In this document: one piece after another, positions 46,579 to 59,931 of the stretch | How the letters are laid out: each line of letters starts with the position of its first letter | Position numbering within the stretch: the stretch's first letter is position 1 | Assembly: GCF_032854445.1 (NCBI RefSeq) | Contig: NC_088301.1 | Coordinates: 5,254,044 to 5,318,043 of the forward strand | Reading direction: 5' to 3' | Length of the DNA stretch: 64,000 bases | From: Liolophura sinensis | Taxonomy: Eukaryota > Mollusca > Polyplacophora > Chitonida > Chitonidae | Position numbers and translations under genes: made by a program | Notes under the pieces: model-generated | Told to the model about the DNA's origin: nothing | Databases searched by the model: none | The model's input: the letters and a program-made list of their open reading frames with translations, nothing else

Positions 46579-47367
46579 AATGATCAGAATGATGATGGAT
46601 TAATATGGATTATCCACCACTGTTCGCTATTAGCGGCAGAATTTATAATCAGTATTTACTTTAACAGTATTTGGTGTTATTACGTGTTTTTTTTATTACT
46701 TAACTGATGTTTGACTGATTGGTGTTTACCGCTAGAACTTTTTAACCTATATGATAGCAATCAGGTTTATAGATAGAATCGTTCATATTGTATGAGAGTT
46801 CGTCTGACAATTACAGTTTATGGTTAAACGAGATTGATCCTGTACTTCTTCTTGACATATGAGGATATTATATATCAAGGATATTTTATCTGATCATAAC
46901 TGAATGAGAATGTGCCAGAATGTAGAACAATTTTTCTTTAAATATAACCTACAGGAATAGTGTTAAGACATTCATATTATACAGATCCGAATTTTGACTG
47001 AAAATCCTGTCATATCAAAATACTCTAACATGATAGGTGTGCTCTACATGGGCTTACATCTGGATGTGAGTATAGGGCCTACCGAGAGTTAAGGAAGAGT
47101 CGAGGAGAACGATTGTGTCAGTGTAACATGACTCAGTAAGGTAACGCGCTCTGTTTGTCTTATTTGTGTAACTTCGGGTAAGTAAAACGCAAAATGCATC
47201 CTGGTAATCATTACATATAGTTTAAAGTTACATCTCGGGGATGAGTGAAGCGGATATGTTCACGGTTACCATTTTTTACACCTGGTTTAGTTTTGGTAGG
47301 ATGATAAACAACAATGAGAAAGTGTTTTGCAGAGATCCATTGCTAAGGTCTATTTTATATATTCATT

Positions 47368-47878
47368 TGTCTGTAAAATCAGTCATACTCGCTACCAAAA
47401 TTGCCTTTATTAAGCAACACGTAACAATACATGCTCTTCATATTATTGCAAAGAAAATGGAGTTAAAATAAATTTTTTAATTGATAATGTTAAACTCCAC
47501 AAGCTCAGTTTTTGAACCAAGAACTTGTTGCCTCAGGTGACGTCATCATTATTCAAAAGCATGTTACATGCTGGGCAATGCTGGAGAGTATTTTGTTTTA
47601 CAATGGCTGCACCAGTAAGCGGTTTGAATAAACTCTGTGCAGTGGGACAACCAACGCTATTGTCTCTACGAAGTGATTACATCGCTTTAATTTCCTAACA
47701 TCCATCACTAAATCTATACTGCCGTGAGATCATATACTACAAGAAATAAAATAAATTTGATTTTGTATTGTTATATTACACTAAAACGTGTCAGCAATTT
47801 CAAAGATATCAGTGTCAGTAAGAGGGTTTACAGTTATGTTGATAGCAGGTACCTGATGTCGCCCTCCGTCAAACATGT
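47368..47878. repeat. Composite repeat, spacer copy, unit 4
   Basis: Same arrangement; near copy of the unit 2 version. Confidence 0.63.
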
Positions 47879-48654
47879 TGAACTCCGCCAGTGATTTTTG
47901 AATAATTCTGATGTCACCGCGGACAATGGGTACTTGCCATGGAAACCGAGCTGATGGGCTTAAACATTATGAATTAGAAAAAGTGCAAGAATATGAACTT
48001 CCAACATATTTACGTGTAGAGTTTCTGTTGTTACGTGTCACTGACCAGCGCCAATTTGATAGCCAGTATGACTGATTTTACAGATAACTAAATATAGACA
48101 ACTCGCTCATAGAAATAGAAAGATCCATAATGGATTCTCTCCCTGGTTGCGATGTTGGGATATGGAGCAAACACAAGGAAGAAATGTTCATTGGCAGTTC
48201 TTCCAATCTAATAGTGTCAAATACAGTGGCACACACGATGTCATATGACATAAGTAATCCCCCTTGTTTCATGTATATCTCTATACGCCAACCTGCTGTG
48301 GTTATGCTGTCTGTCACCATTCCTGACCAAGTAAATGTCCACCAACCGGAAGAAGAAAGCTGGATTCGAACATTTGAATGCGATTAGTATTTCTTAACGA
48401 GTTTTTGAGTGTTGTAAAATCACCAGTCGTACCCGTCGACCAGAAGAAGATTCTCTGTGTTGCTGGTGATTCACATGTGACCAAGTAAGAAGATAAGCAG
48501 ATTCATGGGTATGGAAGTTGAGTAGATTATTGCTACCCTCCTATTCACCATATCGGGAGTGGTAGATCAATCCTGTGTCGAGTCACACCTAATACCTTTA
48601 AAGTTGTAACTTCCTCGCTTGGAATTCAGCATGAAGGGGATAGTGCAACAACTA

Positions 48655-48861
48655 GTGGACCTGTATCAGCATAATGGCTCGGGCAGGGCAGCTTACTTGC
48701 CTTCGGTAAGGCCTCTCAGTGAAGCTGCACTAGATAAAAGAGCGATGGAAATCCGACCTGCAACAAGGAGGCACATTAGATGCGTTTTAACAATTCTTTC
48801 GTTGTCATTTGACTGAAATATTGTTAAGCACGACGTTTAACCAAAAGCACCCACCCACCCA
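48655..48861 (+). mobile_element. LINE/SINE-type 3' end in spacer of unit 4
   Basis: Positional copy sharing the GCACGACGTTTAACC variant with unit 2. Confidence 0.58.
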
Positions 48862-49053
48862 GCCTATTCAAAATAGTCACAAACATCAGGTAACTTTGTA
48901 TTGTCAGCAGAAGCATCCACAAATAAACCGAAGACCGTCAAAAGGATAACAAATGTCGATTAGCTTATAATGTGAAAACAAGGTGTATAAACGTTTATTT
49001 ATTTTCACCAGAGCAATTAGGTAGAAGTATTATTCGAATTTTTCTTCTGGTCT

Positions 49054-49059
49054 TTTATT
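49054..49059 (-). terminator. Poly(A) signal of gene 5
   Basis: AATAAA on the minus strand about 125 nt past the stop codon at 49183. Confidence 0.48.
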
Positions 49060-49182
49060 GTACTCATGCTTCTTCCCTACAACATCTCACTATAATGCAT
49101 TTAATCGCATCAGTGTAAAAGCAAAATATTCTATAATTCAGAGACAGTACCAGCAATTGTATTACCAAATCAACTGAAAAGA

Positions 49183-52009
49183 TTATTTTGTGCAAACGAC
49201 ACAGGTAATCTCATAACCGTCCACATATGGTGGGCAAGGTAGTGAGCCACACGCCGCCTCCACCACGTACTGGAGATTTCCATTTAGGTCGGGAGCGGTG
49301 GCGGGATGAGTATCTGGATCCTGGTCCACGCACACGTACTCAGACTTGTGGTACGTGTGGTGTTGGGACATAAGAAATCCCAGGTACTCCACGGTCCATC
49401 CCGATGGACACTCGAGTCGGGCTGGGATCATCAGATGACTCAACCTTCCCGGAGTATAACACACAGCACACTGAGCCTCTCTGTTATGAGGAAGGACTCC
49501 CCCCGAGTTTGTTGTGCGGAAGACATCATTCCCAGAACTTATCTCAAACTCAGTTCCATACAGATACGATTTGGATTGATGTCCAGGGTAGGTTTTGTTG
49601 AACTGGGATCCAGTGGGAGACACAACTGTATGCTTGTAGTAAGAGCCAGCCTTTATACCTAAAGATAAAGCACATTTGCAAATAATAAAAAAGACACAGC
49701 TATTTCCTGCAGTACTGAGCCCACAAAGGATGTGCATAAGAATATCCAGTGGTGGCACACAGATAAAAGCGTGACACCTCATCACTTGATGTGTGAGGTA
49801 CTACAAGCAGCTCACTAGTACCACTACTAAACTATTTAACAACAAAGCCGTTTATGTGTAGTACTAGTGTTCTGTTACACTGCAGCAGTTCATGTGTACA
49901 ACCACCAGTGTACTTACCACACCTAATGTGTAGCACGACAATTCTATCAATTTCCACAGTTCATGAGTACTGCTACCGGTGTACTTAACCCCATTAAATG
50001 TGAAGTACAATAATTCTATTACACTTCATCAGTTTATGTGTACGACCACCGGTGTACTTAACCCCACTTAATGTGTAGTACAACAATTCTATTGCACTTC
50101 AGAAGTTCATGTGTACAATCTCCGGTGTACTTAACCCCATTTAATGTGTGGTACAATAATATTGTACTTCAACAGTTCGTATGTATTACCAGTAGTCTAT
50201 TACATCTAAGCAGGTAAAAATCATACTTCTTACTGATTCGCTTGGCGCTCAGCACTGAAAGGTCAGAACAAGGAAACAGGACACGTTGGCCCAGTGTCAA
50301 AAGAAGACACACTATCTGTACAATGACATAATGACTTCTCGCCGTGGTATGACTTAAAAATTTTTAAGTACGACGTTATACACTGAACAAACCTATATAC
50401 CTACATACGTACATATATACATACAGGTATACATGCGTACATTCCTACATACCTACATACCTACATACATACGTACATACGTACATACGTACCAACATAC
50501 ATACCAACATACATACCAACATACATACCTACATACATACCTACATTTATACCTACCTATCTACCTATATACCTACCTACCTACCAACCTACCTACATTT
50601 ATACCTACCTACCTACCTACCTACCTACCTACCTACCTACCTACATACCTACCTACCTACCTACCTACCTACCTACCTACCTACCTACCTACCTACCTAC
50701 CTACCTACCTACCTACCTACCTACCTACCTACCCACCCAACCACCCAAACCACCTACCCACCCACCTACCTACCTACCTACCTACCTACCTACCTACCTA
50801 CCTACCTACCTACCTACCTCCCTACCTACCTACCTACCTACCTACCTACCTTCATGCATGTATACATACATGCATGTATACATACATACATACATACATA
50901 CATACATACATACATACATACATACATACATACATACATACATACATACATACATACATACATACATACATACATACATACATACATACATACATACACA
51001 CATACGTACGTACGTACATAGATACATAGATACATACATACATACATACATACATACATACATACATACATACATACATACATACATACATACATACATA
51101 CATACATACATACATACATACATACATACATACATACATACATACATACATACACACATACGTACGTACGTACGTACATAGATACATAGATACATAGATA
51201 CATAGATACATACATACATACATACATACATACATACATACATACATACATACATACATACATACATACATACATACATACATGTATACGTACGTACGTA
51301 CGTACGTAGGTGCAAGCGTGCGTAATTTAAAATTACATAATTACATAATTACTTGTCTACATACATACAAACGTACAAACATACACATGCACAGACATAG
51401 ATTAATACATCCATATATATCTACATACATACTAACGTACAAACATACCTACAAAAATACATACGTACATACCTATCTACATACATACATACATACATAC
51501 ATACCTATACACCTACATATATACGTACATAAGTAAATACATGTATACATACGGCGCCTTTGTGGCTCAGATTTTTAGTGCGCTAGCGCAACGTAATGAC
51601 CCAGGAGTCTCTCACCAATGCGGTCAATGTGAGTTCAAGTCTCACCAATACGGTCACTGTGAGTTCCAGTCTAGCTCATGCTGGCTTCCTCTCCGGCCGT
51701 ACGTGGAAAGGTCTGACAGCAACCTGCGGATGGTCGTGTGTTTCCACCCACCATAATGCAGGCCGCCGTCGTATAAGTGAAATACCCTTGGGTCGGGCGT
51801 AAAACACCAACCAAATAAATAAAGAAACATATATACATACATACGTACATACATTTATACGTACATATCTACATACATACATACCTACATGTGTTAAACG
51901 TACAAGCGTTCAAACCCATATACCCAGCTACATATATACGCGCATACGTAAATACAGAAATGCGTACATACCTACATACCATACACACACATACACACAC
52001 ACATACACA

Positions 52010-52095
<86 letters not shown>

Positions 52096-55000
52096 TACGT
52101 ACACATGGGGCCTCCGTGGCTCAGTTGGTTAGCGCGCTAGCGCAGTGTAATGGCCCAGGAATCTCTCACCAATTGCCTAAGGTTGTCGTATGTTTGTTTT
52201 GGGAGACAGCCACAATTTTGTGTGCGCGTGTTATACGCTGACGTAAACACTCGAAAAACACACTTGTTTGTGTACTTGCAATACCTCAAAGAGAGCGACC
52301 ACACTTGTGTATGGACGTGTTAAGTGGTGAAGTCAACAGGAGAAGAAAAAACAATTTTAAAGTGATTTGAAATTTTGACTTCAGTCTATGATCGCTTTGC
52401 GATCTCATGGCCAGCTGATATATGGTGACGTCAACAGGAGAGCACACCAGTAGTGTGTGCAGCAGTTATTTAGGGTCTATGCTGACGTCAGTACAGGGAC
52501 GACAATAAGCAAAAAAGAATGCGGAATGAGCAAGATGCTAGCCTGTCAATCTTTAGGGCACGTAACAGCTCCTCCTGAAAATCGGTAAATCACAATAGAA
52601 TGACTAGCTAATACTAAAATCGACAGGTAAATTCAAGCACGGTGGATATGTTTTAGCGAAGTGAACCGTCACTTCTGATATCTTCAGTATGATGTTACAG
52701 TGAGGCATAACTGCACATATGTCGACACTGTCCAGATCTACTACCAGTAGTTCTCAGACGTGATATATAATATAAGGATATAAATGACGCACAACACAAA
52801 GTCAGGAAAAAAATACGGAGGATTTTTACTTATTCGCTAGGTACAACCGGTCGCTTATTAATATCATATACTTGGTCATTTGGTTTAGAAATCCCTATTT
52901 TGCTGCAAGCATATTTAAATTTTATTTATTTTCATAACCCGGCTTAACCTTCAAGATCAGTATATAGCTACTAAATAAAAGATAGAGAAAAATCAAACTG
53001 GACACGACAACGACAAATTGGTGATTAGTGATAAAATGTATCTGTTTTTATATTACAACAGAAAAACCAACTAGTCTTTTATTGCCCGTTGACTACAAAT
53101 GTCAAAATCCTGTTTTAAAATAATGATATGAACACCATATTCATGCCTTCCCGTTTTCTCATATTTTTATATACATTGATTTCTTACCATGACTTATGGA
53201 TTTTGTGTCTTCCTCTGTTCCCGTTGTACCGTCTCCGGTGTTCACACCAGAACGGCCGAAGTTGGCACCAACCAATCGTTCTACGAGAGTCTGGAAAATC
53301 TTGTCCAACTGATTGTCCAGATTTATCACACTCTGAGGTCCCTAGGAGGGACAAACGATAGCAAGTACATGTAAATTATTGTGATTTAAATGCTTGCATG
53401 AGTTACAAATTTCTTTTATGTTTATGTTATGGATAAAAAGAGGCCGTGAAAAAGGCAAATTTCTATTTGGTATTCGTACTTTTAATATACTGTCGATTAT
53501 TGCATCAAACGCCTTCACTGTAAGTGTTTAGGTATTAGAATGAGTATATAATTCAACTCTTTTGTAAGTAAATATGCATAGAATGTTCAGAATAAGTGAC
53601 ACTCTGCTCCATAATTGTGTCTTGTTCCTCTTATCCCGGGGCTGAGGACTGTATATTTATGGTGTTGAATTCGGTGGCCAGGTTGGGGAGGAACAGTTGC
53701 GCAATTAAAGCGTACATGGGACACATATTTTCAAATATTATTAACAATTTATGCACTAGAGTCCATTTCTTTTAGCCATTGGCCTATATTTAACTGTTTA
53801 TAAAATCAGCCATGCTCGCCACTAAAATGGAATTTAGTCAGTGACACGTTGCAACCTAAGCTGTACACATGGATGTTGGAAATTGATATTCTTGCACAGA
53901 AAATGAAGCTAGAACACTTTTTACTAATTCAGGACACTAACTGGATAAGCTTGATTTCGAGAGCAAGAACGCATTGTCGCGATCGGGCGCCGCCATTATT
54001 CAAAATCCAGTGACATGCTGGATAATGGGAGGAATTGAATATGTTTTGACAAAGGGCGACACTAGTTACTTAAAGAGATATGGAATTTCATCTAAACCCT
54101 GTATTTGACACTGGCATATTTGAGATTGTTTGCACGTTTTAGTATAATTTGACCTCTATCAATGCTTTTTATATTAGATGTTGTAGTATATGATCTCACA
54201 GGAGTATGGTATTAGAGTTGGATGTTAGAAAATTGAAGAATTGGAAGACTCCTTCCAAATTTCACATTTTTCATACTTTCTTAATTCTTTGGTGGTTAGT
54301 CTGAACCGTCGTTTTGGAAATTTGCGTTGTCAATATTCACCTGCGACGTACAATTTGGTTGTCGGCTAGTACACGAATGCCTGTTTCGACGCAAAGATTC
54401 TATGTATATTAAGTATTAGATTTGTTTACGCTGCAATGAAATCGCAATGTTTGAATAGCTGAGTTATATCCCGTACCTTCCGCTACGAATTATGAAAAGA
54501 CAAGCCTTCTGAATTGATCTTTTAAGAGTATTTCTTACTTTTGCAAGAAGAATATGGGAATGGAATATGTTAGGCTCATTGTTCACCAGAATTCACTTAA
54601 GCCCTGCTTCACAGATTATGACGTAGTGAGTCCCCCCCCCCCCCCTCACAAACCCTGCCATCTTGATCTCCAAATTTTAGAGAGTACATACGTGTTTCAT
54701 GTAATGCAGACATGTTTAGCACATGCATACATATTTTGAGCGTATTATTCACATGCTAACCATAAATGCAATTTTTTGATATGCTAGGAAACGAAGAGAC
54801 AGTTTTCGCTGAGACAAGCCTCGTCTATTATTTGGGATATATATATACCTAAGTGCTAGTATTTCTCATTTGCGTTCGTGGTTATATTTCGATGTCCCCA
54901 TTTGTGTGGAACAAAGACAACCAAAAGACTGCCGTCAGAAGGAAACCAGTACACATCATCATGACAACTGCAGTTTTCACATAATTTAGGTTGTAAATAC

Positions 55001-56501
55001 ACACAGCCGATGTTAGACATCATTTTAATGTGTTTTTAACTCCCTACAATGCATTTTTACTTTAACCGATGTCATGGATTTTTAGATTGCTTACAACTGC
55101 TTATTTATTCATTTATTTGATTGGTGTTTTACGCAGTACTCAAGAATATTTCACTTATACGACGGCGACAAGTATTATGGTGGGAGGAAACCGGGCACAG
55201 ATAGGGGGAAACCCACGACCATCGGCAGGTTGTTGAAAGACCTCCCCACATACGGCCTATGCCTGATTAACTTCCTATGTCAGTCTTTTTAGTACTAAAA
55301 TAGGATGAAAATGTTTACACAGAATCAATGAAATAATTCGGCCCTAGGAAGCTAACTTCTGGACTGCGACATAGTACTGGATGAAATAAGAAATGTTAAC
55401 CGCTGGAACTTATATATGCACTTGGCAGGAAGCCAAAGTACTGTTGCTCAGTTAATATTATGGGGACGGGCTATTCGCTTCATGGTTACTTACTGGAGGC
55501 CCTTTCTGCCCAGGTGGTCCGGGCGGCCCATAAGGCCCCTGGATTCCGTCTCGTCCGTCCCGACCATCCCGACCCGGAAGTCCACAACAATCTGCGGGAG
55601 CACCTATAAACCAAAGAGAAAAAACTCGTATGTTGCCTATTTTTGAAATTTTACAAATTAACGGCAAAGCTATAAGAAAATCTAAAAACTAATCATACCG
55701 TGACGTTGTGTTGGTCCTTGTCCATTGTAGAGGTTAACAGCAAGGTGTTTAAGAGTAAGTGGAGTTGTATATGAGTAACCAGTATTGCCAGACAAGGATT
55801 AATGCAAAATGTAGTTTGTTGTATTTAAGAACATGTTGTGAAGAGGAGAATAATTTGTATGGGTGTATTGTTAAACGGAAACAGAGCTGTTTGACAGCAT
55901 TAGAAAAACTCCCATGGTGCACTGAAGAGAAACGCTATCCGATCATTTATTCTTGGCAAATTCAGCCAAGTTAAGTTAAGTATTAAGTTTTATCATTGAC
56001 ATCAGAATGGAAATACTTCAGAAATATGATAATGTTAAACTCTCTTACCTGAAGCTGATCTTTCCACTGTACTCCCTTCTTGAGTGACATCTTTACTTCT
56101 CCCGTCAGTTGATAGCCCCTGATATATAAACAGTAGATGAAGTATGTTTCTACCTCACCTAGTATGACTGAACAGGAAGATAAGACCTACACCCAGATTC
56201 AGACAATGTCACTGATTTGCAACTATTTTAGGTGAATTCTTATTCGGAATATTGATTTGAAGATAAACTGTTCACAGATGTTGTAGGTCATTGTGGAGGC
56301 AATTGTATGTGTCAATTGTCCATGAACGCAACTATGAATGACTTTTTCCACCGTTCTATAAAAGCTTGATTTCGCCCCTGACTATTAATCAGGATTGGTG
56401 TAATCCTTTTGCATGACTGGTGGACAAATCTCAGCGCGGTGATATCAAACACTCACCTGACCATTGAGAAAGGTACACACCAACAAGACAATGATAATCA
56501 T
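49183..56501 (-). CDS. Short-chain collagen C4-like protein, gene 5, exon 5 missing but frame kept (5 exons, 284 aa)
   Basis: Exons are E1 56457-56501, E2 56049-56118, E3 55494-55603, E4 53188-53341 and E6 49183-49658. The exon-5 position keeps only a 9-nt stub (52566-52574) without a donor. Splicing E4 to E6 (both phase 1) gives 855 nt, 284 aa, with no internal stop. Exon 6 lacks 17 nt plus 1 nt relative to genes 1, 2, 4 and 6. The two indels compensate, so SGANQLCLPLDP is replaced by a shorter VVSPTGS and the frame resumes at QFNKTYPG. The product lacks the GAVYTRWGR motif and two cysteines (one from exon 5, one from QLCLP) but keeps eight, including the TCVVCTK end. It may be a functional shortened variant or a young pseudogene with a frame preserved by chance. 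Confidence 0.72.
49852..50392. repeat. 72-bp minisatellite plus flank, intron 5 of gene 5
   Basis: Same repeat count as unit 3. Confidence 0.7.
50393..51552. repeat. (TACN)n array, unit 5 (longest)
   Basis: A long TACC block, then two successive TACA blocks each ending in ACACATACGTACG...ACATAGATACATAGA. An internal segment of about 170 bp appears duplicated. Confidence 0.85.
51553..51823 (+). mobile_element. tRNA-derived SINE, copy A of unit 5
   Basis: Full length. The head is altered to GGCGCCTTTGTGGCTCAG, the only copy with these changes. Confidence 0.8.
51983..52091. repeat. (CA)n tract, unit 5
   Basis: About 110 bp, similar to unit 3 but with an AAACAC interruption. Confidence 0.85.
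52107..52172 (+). mobile_element. SINE copy B of unit 5, head only
   Basis: Truncated at the same base as in units 1-3. Confidence 0.75.
53793..54244. repeat. Composite repeat, intron 3 copy, gene 5
   Basis: Same as gene 3, including the shortened S1. Confidence 0.62.
55101..55257 (-). mobile_element. Reverse SINE fragment, gene 5 intron 3 (distal)
   Basis: Same insertion and variants as in unit 3. Confidence 0.7.
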
Positions 56502-56566
56502 CTTGCACACACTTGTAAAGCTGCAGTGTATTGGCTGTATCTACAGAACGGTAGCAAGTTTTAGTC

Positions 56567-56602
56567 TGACTGGGCTTTGGTGAAATCAACAGTGTGTATA
56601 AG
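56567..56602 (-). promoter_or_regulatory. Core promoter of gene 5 (TATA + Inr)
   Basis: CTTATAC at 56596-56602 and the initiator A near 56567 are intact. The exon-5-less copy could therefore still be transcribed. Confidence 0.43.
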
Positions 56603-57207
56603 CCAGACTGACACCAGATATCCACAAAACCAGTCCACATGGACGGCCTGTTCATATATCTCACTTGCAAGTCAGGAGTTGTTGATGTAAACTCATCTCA
56701 TAATACTGAACATTTGTATATCTAAACGTTTGGTTGTTTATACCAAGAAATACTTCTTTCATAGTAACTTAACCTATCCTATATGGCACTTGAGACCCTT
56801 TCCACATTTACATGTGGCTATCTTGGGAATGTTCCTGATGTTGCTTGGGTTTTCTGTAACTCACTTTAAATATACATGTAGTCACACAGTTAACAGAAGG
56901 AATAACATGCCATCCGTCAGTGGATGCTGGCACCAGAGTGTTGATCAGGGTGAAATTCATATAGGGGTTCTAGGTTCTGAGGTGAACCATATCCTGGAAT
57001 ATTGGACTTCCGAAAACGGGAAAAAGAGCTTGTAGATAATATTTAAACATTTACATTTAAATATTTAAACATTCTGGCACCTACATGAAATATAAACCTA
57101 TACTATTTGCTCAAGGCGAAATGATATTTATATGAGAATCTGAACTTCCAATGTCTATCGAAAGGGCCATGCTAAACTTAACTACTTGGTGACATTCGTA
57201 GATTTTC

Positions 57208-57424
57208 TGGTATTCTGAGCGGCTAGCCTCTCACCATTGCGAGCTCAACCCAAGTCATGTCGGCCTCCTGTCCACTTGCATAGGTGGAAAGCTTTTACTG
57301 CAACCTGCAGATTGTCGTAGCTTTTTTCCATGCTTTGTCTCATTTTACTCACCATTGTTCTAGTGCCTGTCATACAAGTGAAACATCCTCCGTACGGAAT
57401 AAAAAAACCTATCAAATGAATAAT
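57208..57424 (+). mobile_element. Old SINE in spacer of unit 5
   Basis: Positional copy, matching the unit 3 spacer. Confidence 0.62.
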
Positions 57425-58224
57425 TAAATGATCAGAATGGTGATGGATTAATATGGATTATCCACCACTGTTCGCTATTAGCGGCAGAATTTATAATCAG
57501 TATTTACTTTAACAGTATTATGTTTTATTACATGTTTTATTTTATTACTTTTCTGATGTTTGACTGATTGGTTTTTACCGCAAGAACTTTTTAACCTATA
57601 TGACAGCAGTCAGGTTTATGGATAGATGAGTTTATATTGTATGAGAGTTCGTCTGACAATTACATTTTGTGGTTAAACGAGATCGATCCTGTACTTCTTC
57701 TTGACATATGAGGATATTATATATCAAGGATATTTTATCTGATCATAACTGAATGAGAATGTGCCAGAGTGTAGAACAATTTTTCTTTAAATATAACCTA
57801 CAGGAATATGTTAAGACATTCATATTATACAGATCCGAATTTTGACTGAAAATCCTGTCATATCAAAATACTCTAACATGATAGGTGTGCTCTACATGGG
57901 CTTACACCTGGATGTGAGTATAGGGCCTACCGAGAGTTAAGGAAGAGTCGAGGAGAACGATTGTGTCAGTGTAACATGACTCAGTAAGGTAACGCGTTCT
58001 GTTTGTCTTATTTGTGTAACTTCGGGTAAGTGAAACGCAAAATGCATCCTGGTAATCATTACATGTATACATATAGTTTAAAGTTACATCTCGGGGATGA
58101 GTGAAGCCGATATGTTCATGGTTACCATTTTTTACACCTGGTTTAGTTTTGGTAGGATTTTAAACAACAATGAGAAAGTGTTTTGCAGAGATCCATTGCT
58201 AAGGTCTATTTTATATATTCATTT

Positions 58225-58733
58225 GTCTGTAAAATCAGTCATACTCGCTACCAAAATTGCCTTTATTAAGCGACATGTAACAATACATGCTCTTCATATT
58301 ATTGCAAAGGAAATGGAGTTAAAATAATTTATTTAATTTATAATGTTAAACTCCACAAGCTCAGTTTTGGCACCAAGAACTTGTTGCCTCAGGTGACGTC
58401 ATCATTATTCAAAAGCATGTTACATGCTGGGCAATGCTGGAGAGTATTTTGTTTTACAATGGCTGCACCAATAAGCGGTTTGAATAAACTCTGTGCAGTG
58501 GGACAACCAACGCTAGTGTCTCTACGAACTGATTACATCGCTTTAATTTCCTAACATCCATCACTAAATCTATACTGCCGTGAGATCATATACTACAAGA
58601 GATAAAATAAATTTGATTTTGTATTGTTATATTACACTAAAACGTGTCAACAATTTCAAAGATATCAGTGTCAGTAAGAGGGTTTACAGTTATGTTGATA
58701 GCAGGTACCTGATGTCGCCCTCCGTCAAACATG
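58225..58733. repeat. Composite repeat, spacer copy, unit 5
   Basis: Same arrangement; near copy of the unit 3 version. Confidence 0.63.
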
Positions 58734-59526
58734 TTGAACTCCGCCCAGTATCCAGCATGCCAGTGATTTTTGAATAATTCTGATGTCACCGCGGACAATG
58801 GGTACTTGCCATGGAAACCGAGCTGATGGGCTTAAACATTATGAATTAGAAAAAGTGCAAGAATATGAACTTCCAACATATTTACGTGTAGAGTTTCTGT
58901 TGTTCCGTGTCACTGACCAGCGCCAATTTGATAGCCAGTATGACTGATTTTACAGATAACTAAATATAGACAACTCGCTCATAGAAATAGAAAGATCCAT
59001 AATGGATTCTCTCCCTGGTTGCGATGTTGGGATATGGAGCAAACACAAGGAAGAAATGTTCATTGGCAGTTCTTCCAATCTGATTGTGCCTAATCCAGTG
59101 GCACACACGATGTCATATGACATAAGTAATCCCCCTTGTTTCATGTATGTCCTCTAACGTCAACCTGCTTTGGTTATGCTGTCTGTCACCATTCCTGACC
59201 AAGTAAATGTCCACCAACCGGAAGAAGAAAGCTGGATTCGAACATTTGGATGCGATTAGTATTTCTTAACGAGTTTTTGAGTGTTGTAAAATCACCAGTC
59301 GTACCCGTCGACCAGAAGAAGATTCTCTGTGTTGCTGGTGATTCACATGTGACCAAGTAAGAAGATAAGCAGATTCATGGGTATGGACGTTGAGTAGATT
59401 ATTGCTACCCTCCTATTCACCATATCGGGAGTGGTAGATCAATCCTGTGTCGAGTCACACCTAATACCTTTAAAGTTGTAACTTCCTCGCTTGGAATTCA
59501 GCATGAAGGAGATAGTGCAACAACTA

Positions 59527-59732
59527 GTTGACCTGTATCAGTATAATGGCTGGGGCAGGGCACCTTACTTGCCTTCGGTAAGGCGTCTCAGTGAAGCTGC
59601 ACTAGATAAAAGAGCGATGAAAATCCGACCTGCAACAAGGAGGCACATTACATGCTTTCTAACAATTCTTTCGTCGTCATTTGACTGACATATTGTTAAG
59701 TACGACGTTAAACCAAAAGCACCCACCCACCC
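59527..59732 (+). mobile_element. LINE/SINE-type 3' end in spacer of unit 5
   Basis: Positional copy, with the GTACGACGTTAAACC tail. Confidence 0.58.
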
Positions 59733-59925
59733 AGCCTATTCAAAATAGTCACAAACATCAGGTAACTTTGTATTGTCAGCAGAAGCATCCACAAATAAAC
59801 CGAAGACCGTCAAAAGGATAACAAAAGTCGATTAGCTTATAATGTGAAAACAAGGTGTATAAACATTTATTTATTTTCATCAGAGCAATTAGGTAGAAGT
59901 ATTATTCGAATTTTTCTTCTGGTCT

Positions 59926-59931
59926 TTTATT
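59926..59931 (-). terminator. Poly(A) signal of gene 6
   Basis: AATAAA on the minus strand about 125 nt past the stop codon at 60055. Confidence 0.5.

Larger units (their letters stand above)
38322..49182 (-). repeat. Tandem unit 4 (10,861 bp)
   Basis: Contains gene 4 (38322-45709) and spacer 45710-49182. Intron 5 keeps a complete second SINE and a second copy of the minisatellite-flank repeat (40733-41157) that units 1, 2, 3 and 5 have lost. Its exon 6-intron 5 side is a near copy of unit 6, while its exon 1-4 side resembles unit 1. Confidence 0.85.

Noticed and set aside
48130-48387. 85-aa spacer ORF starting MDSLPGCDVG, with shorter versions near 4238 and 26505
   Set aside because: The frame is broken or ends differently in sister spacers (for example the changed sequence ATGTATGTCCTCTAACG near 15026). 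Similarity reflects recent duplication rather than constraint.
50842-51315. Long ORFs on both strands encoding MYVCMYVC or TYIHTYIH repeats (also at 17075, 17214, 29213, 50433 and elsewhere)
   Set aside because: They are translations of the TACN microsatellite, which lacks stop codons in several frames. There is no codon-use or motif evidence of a gene.
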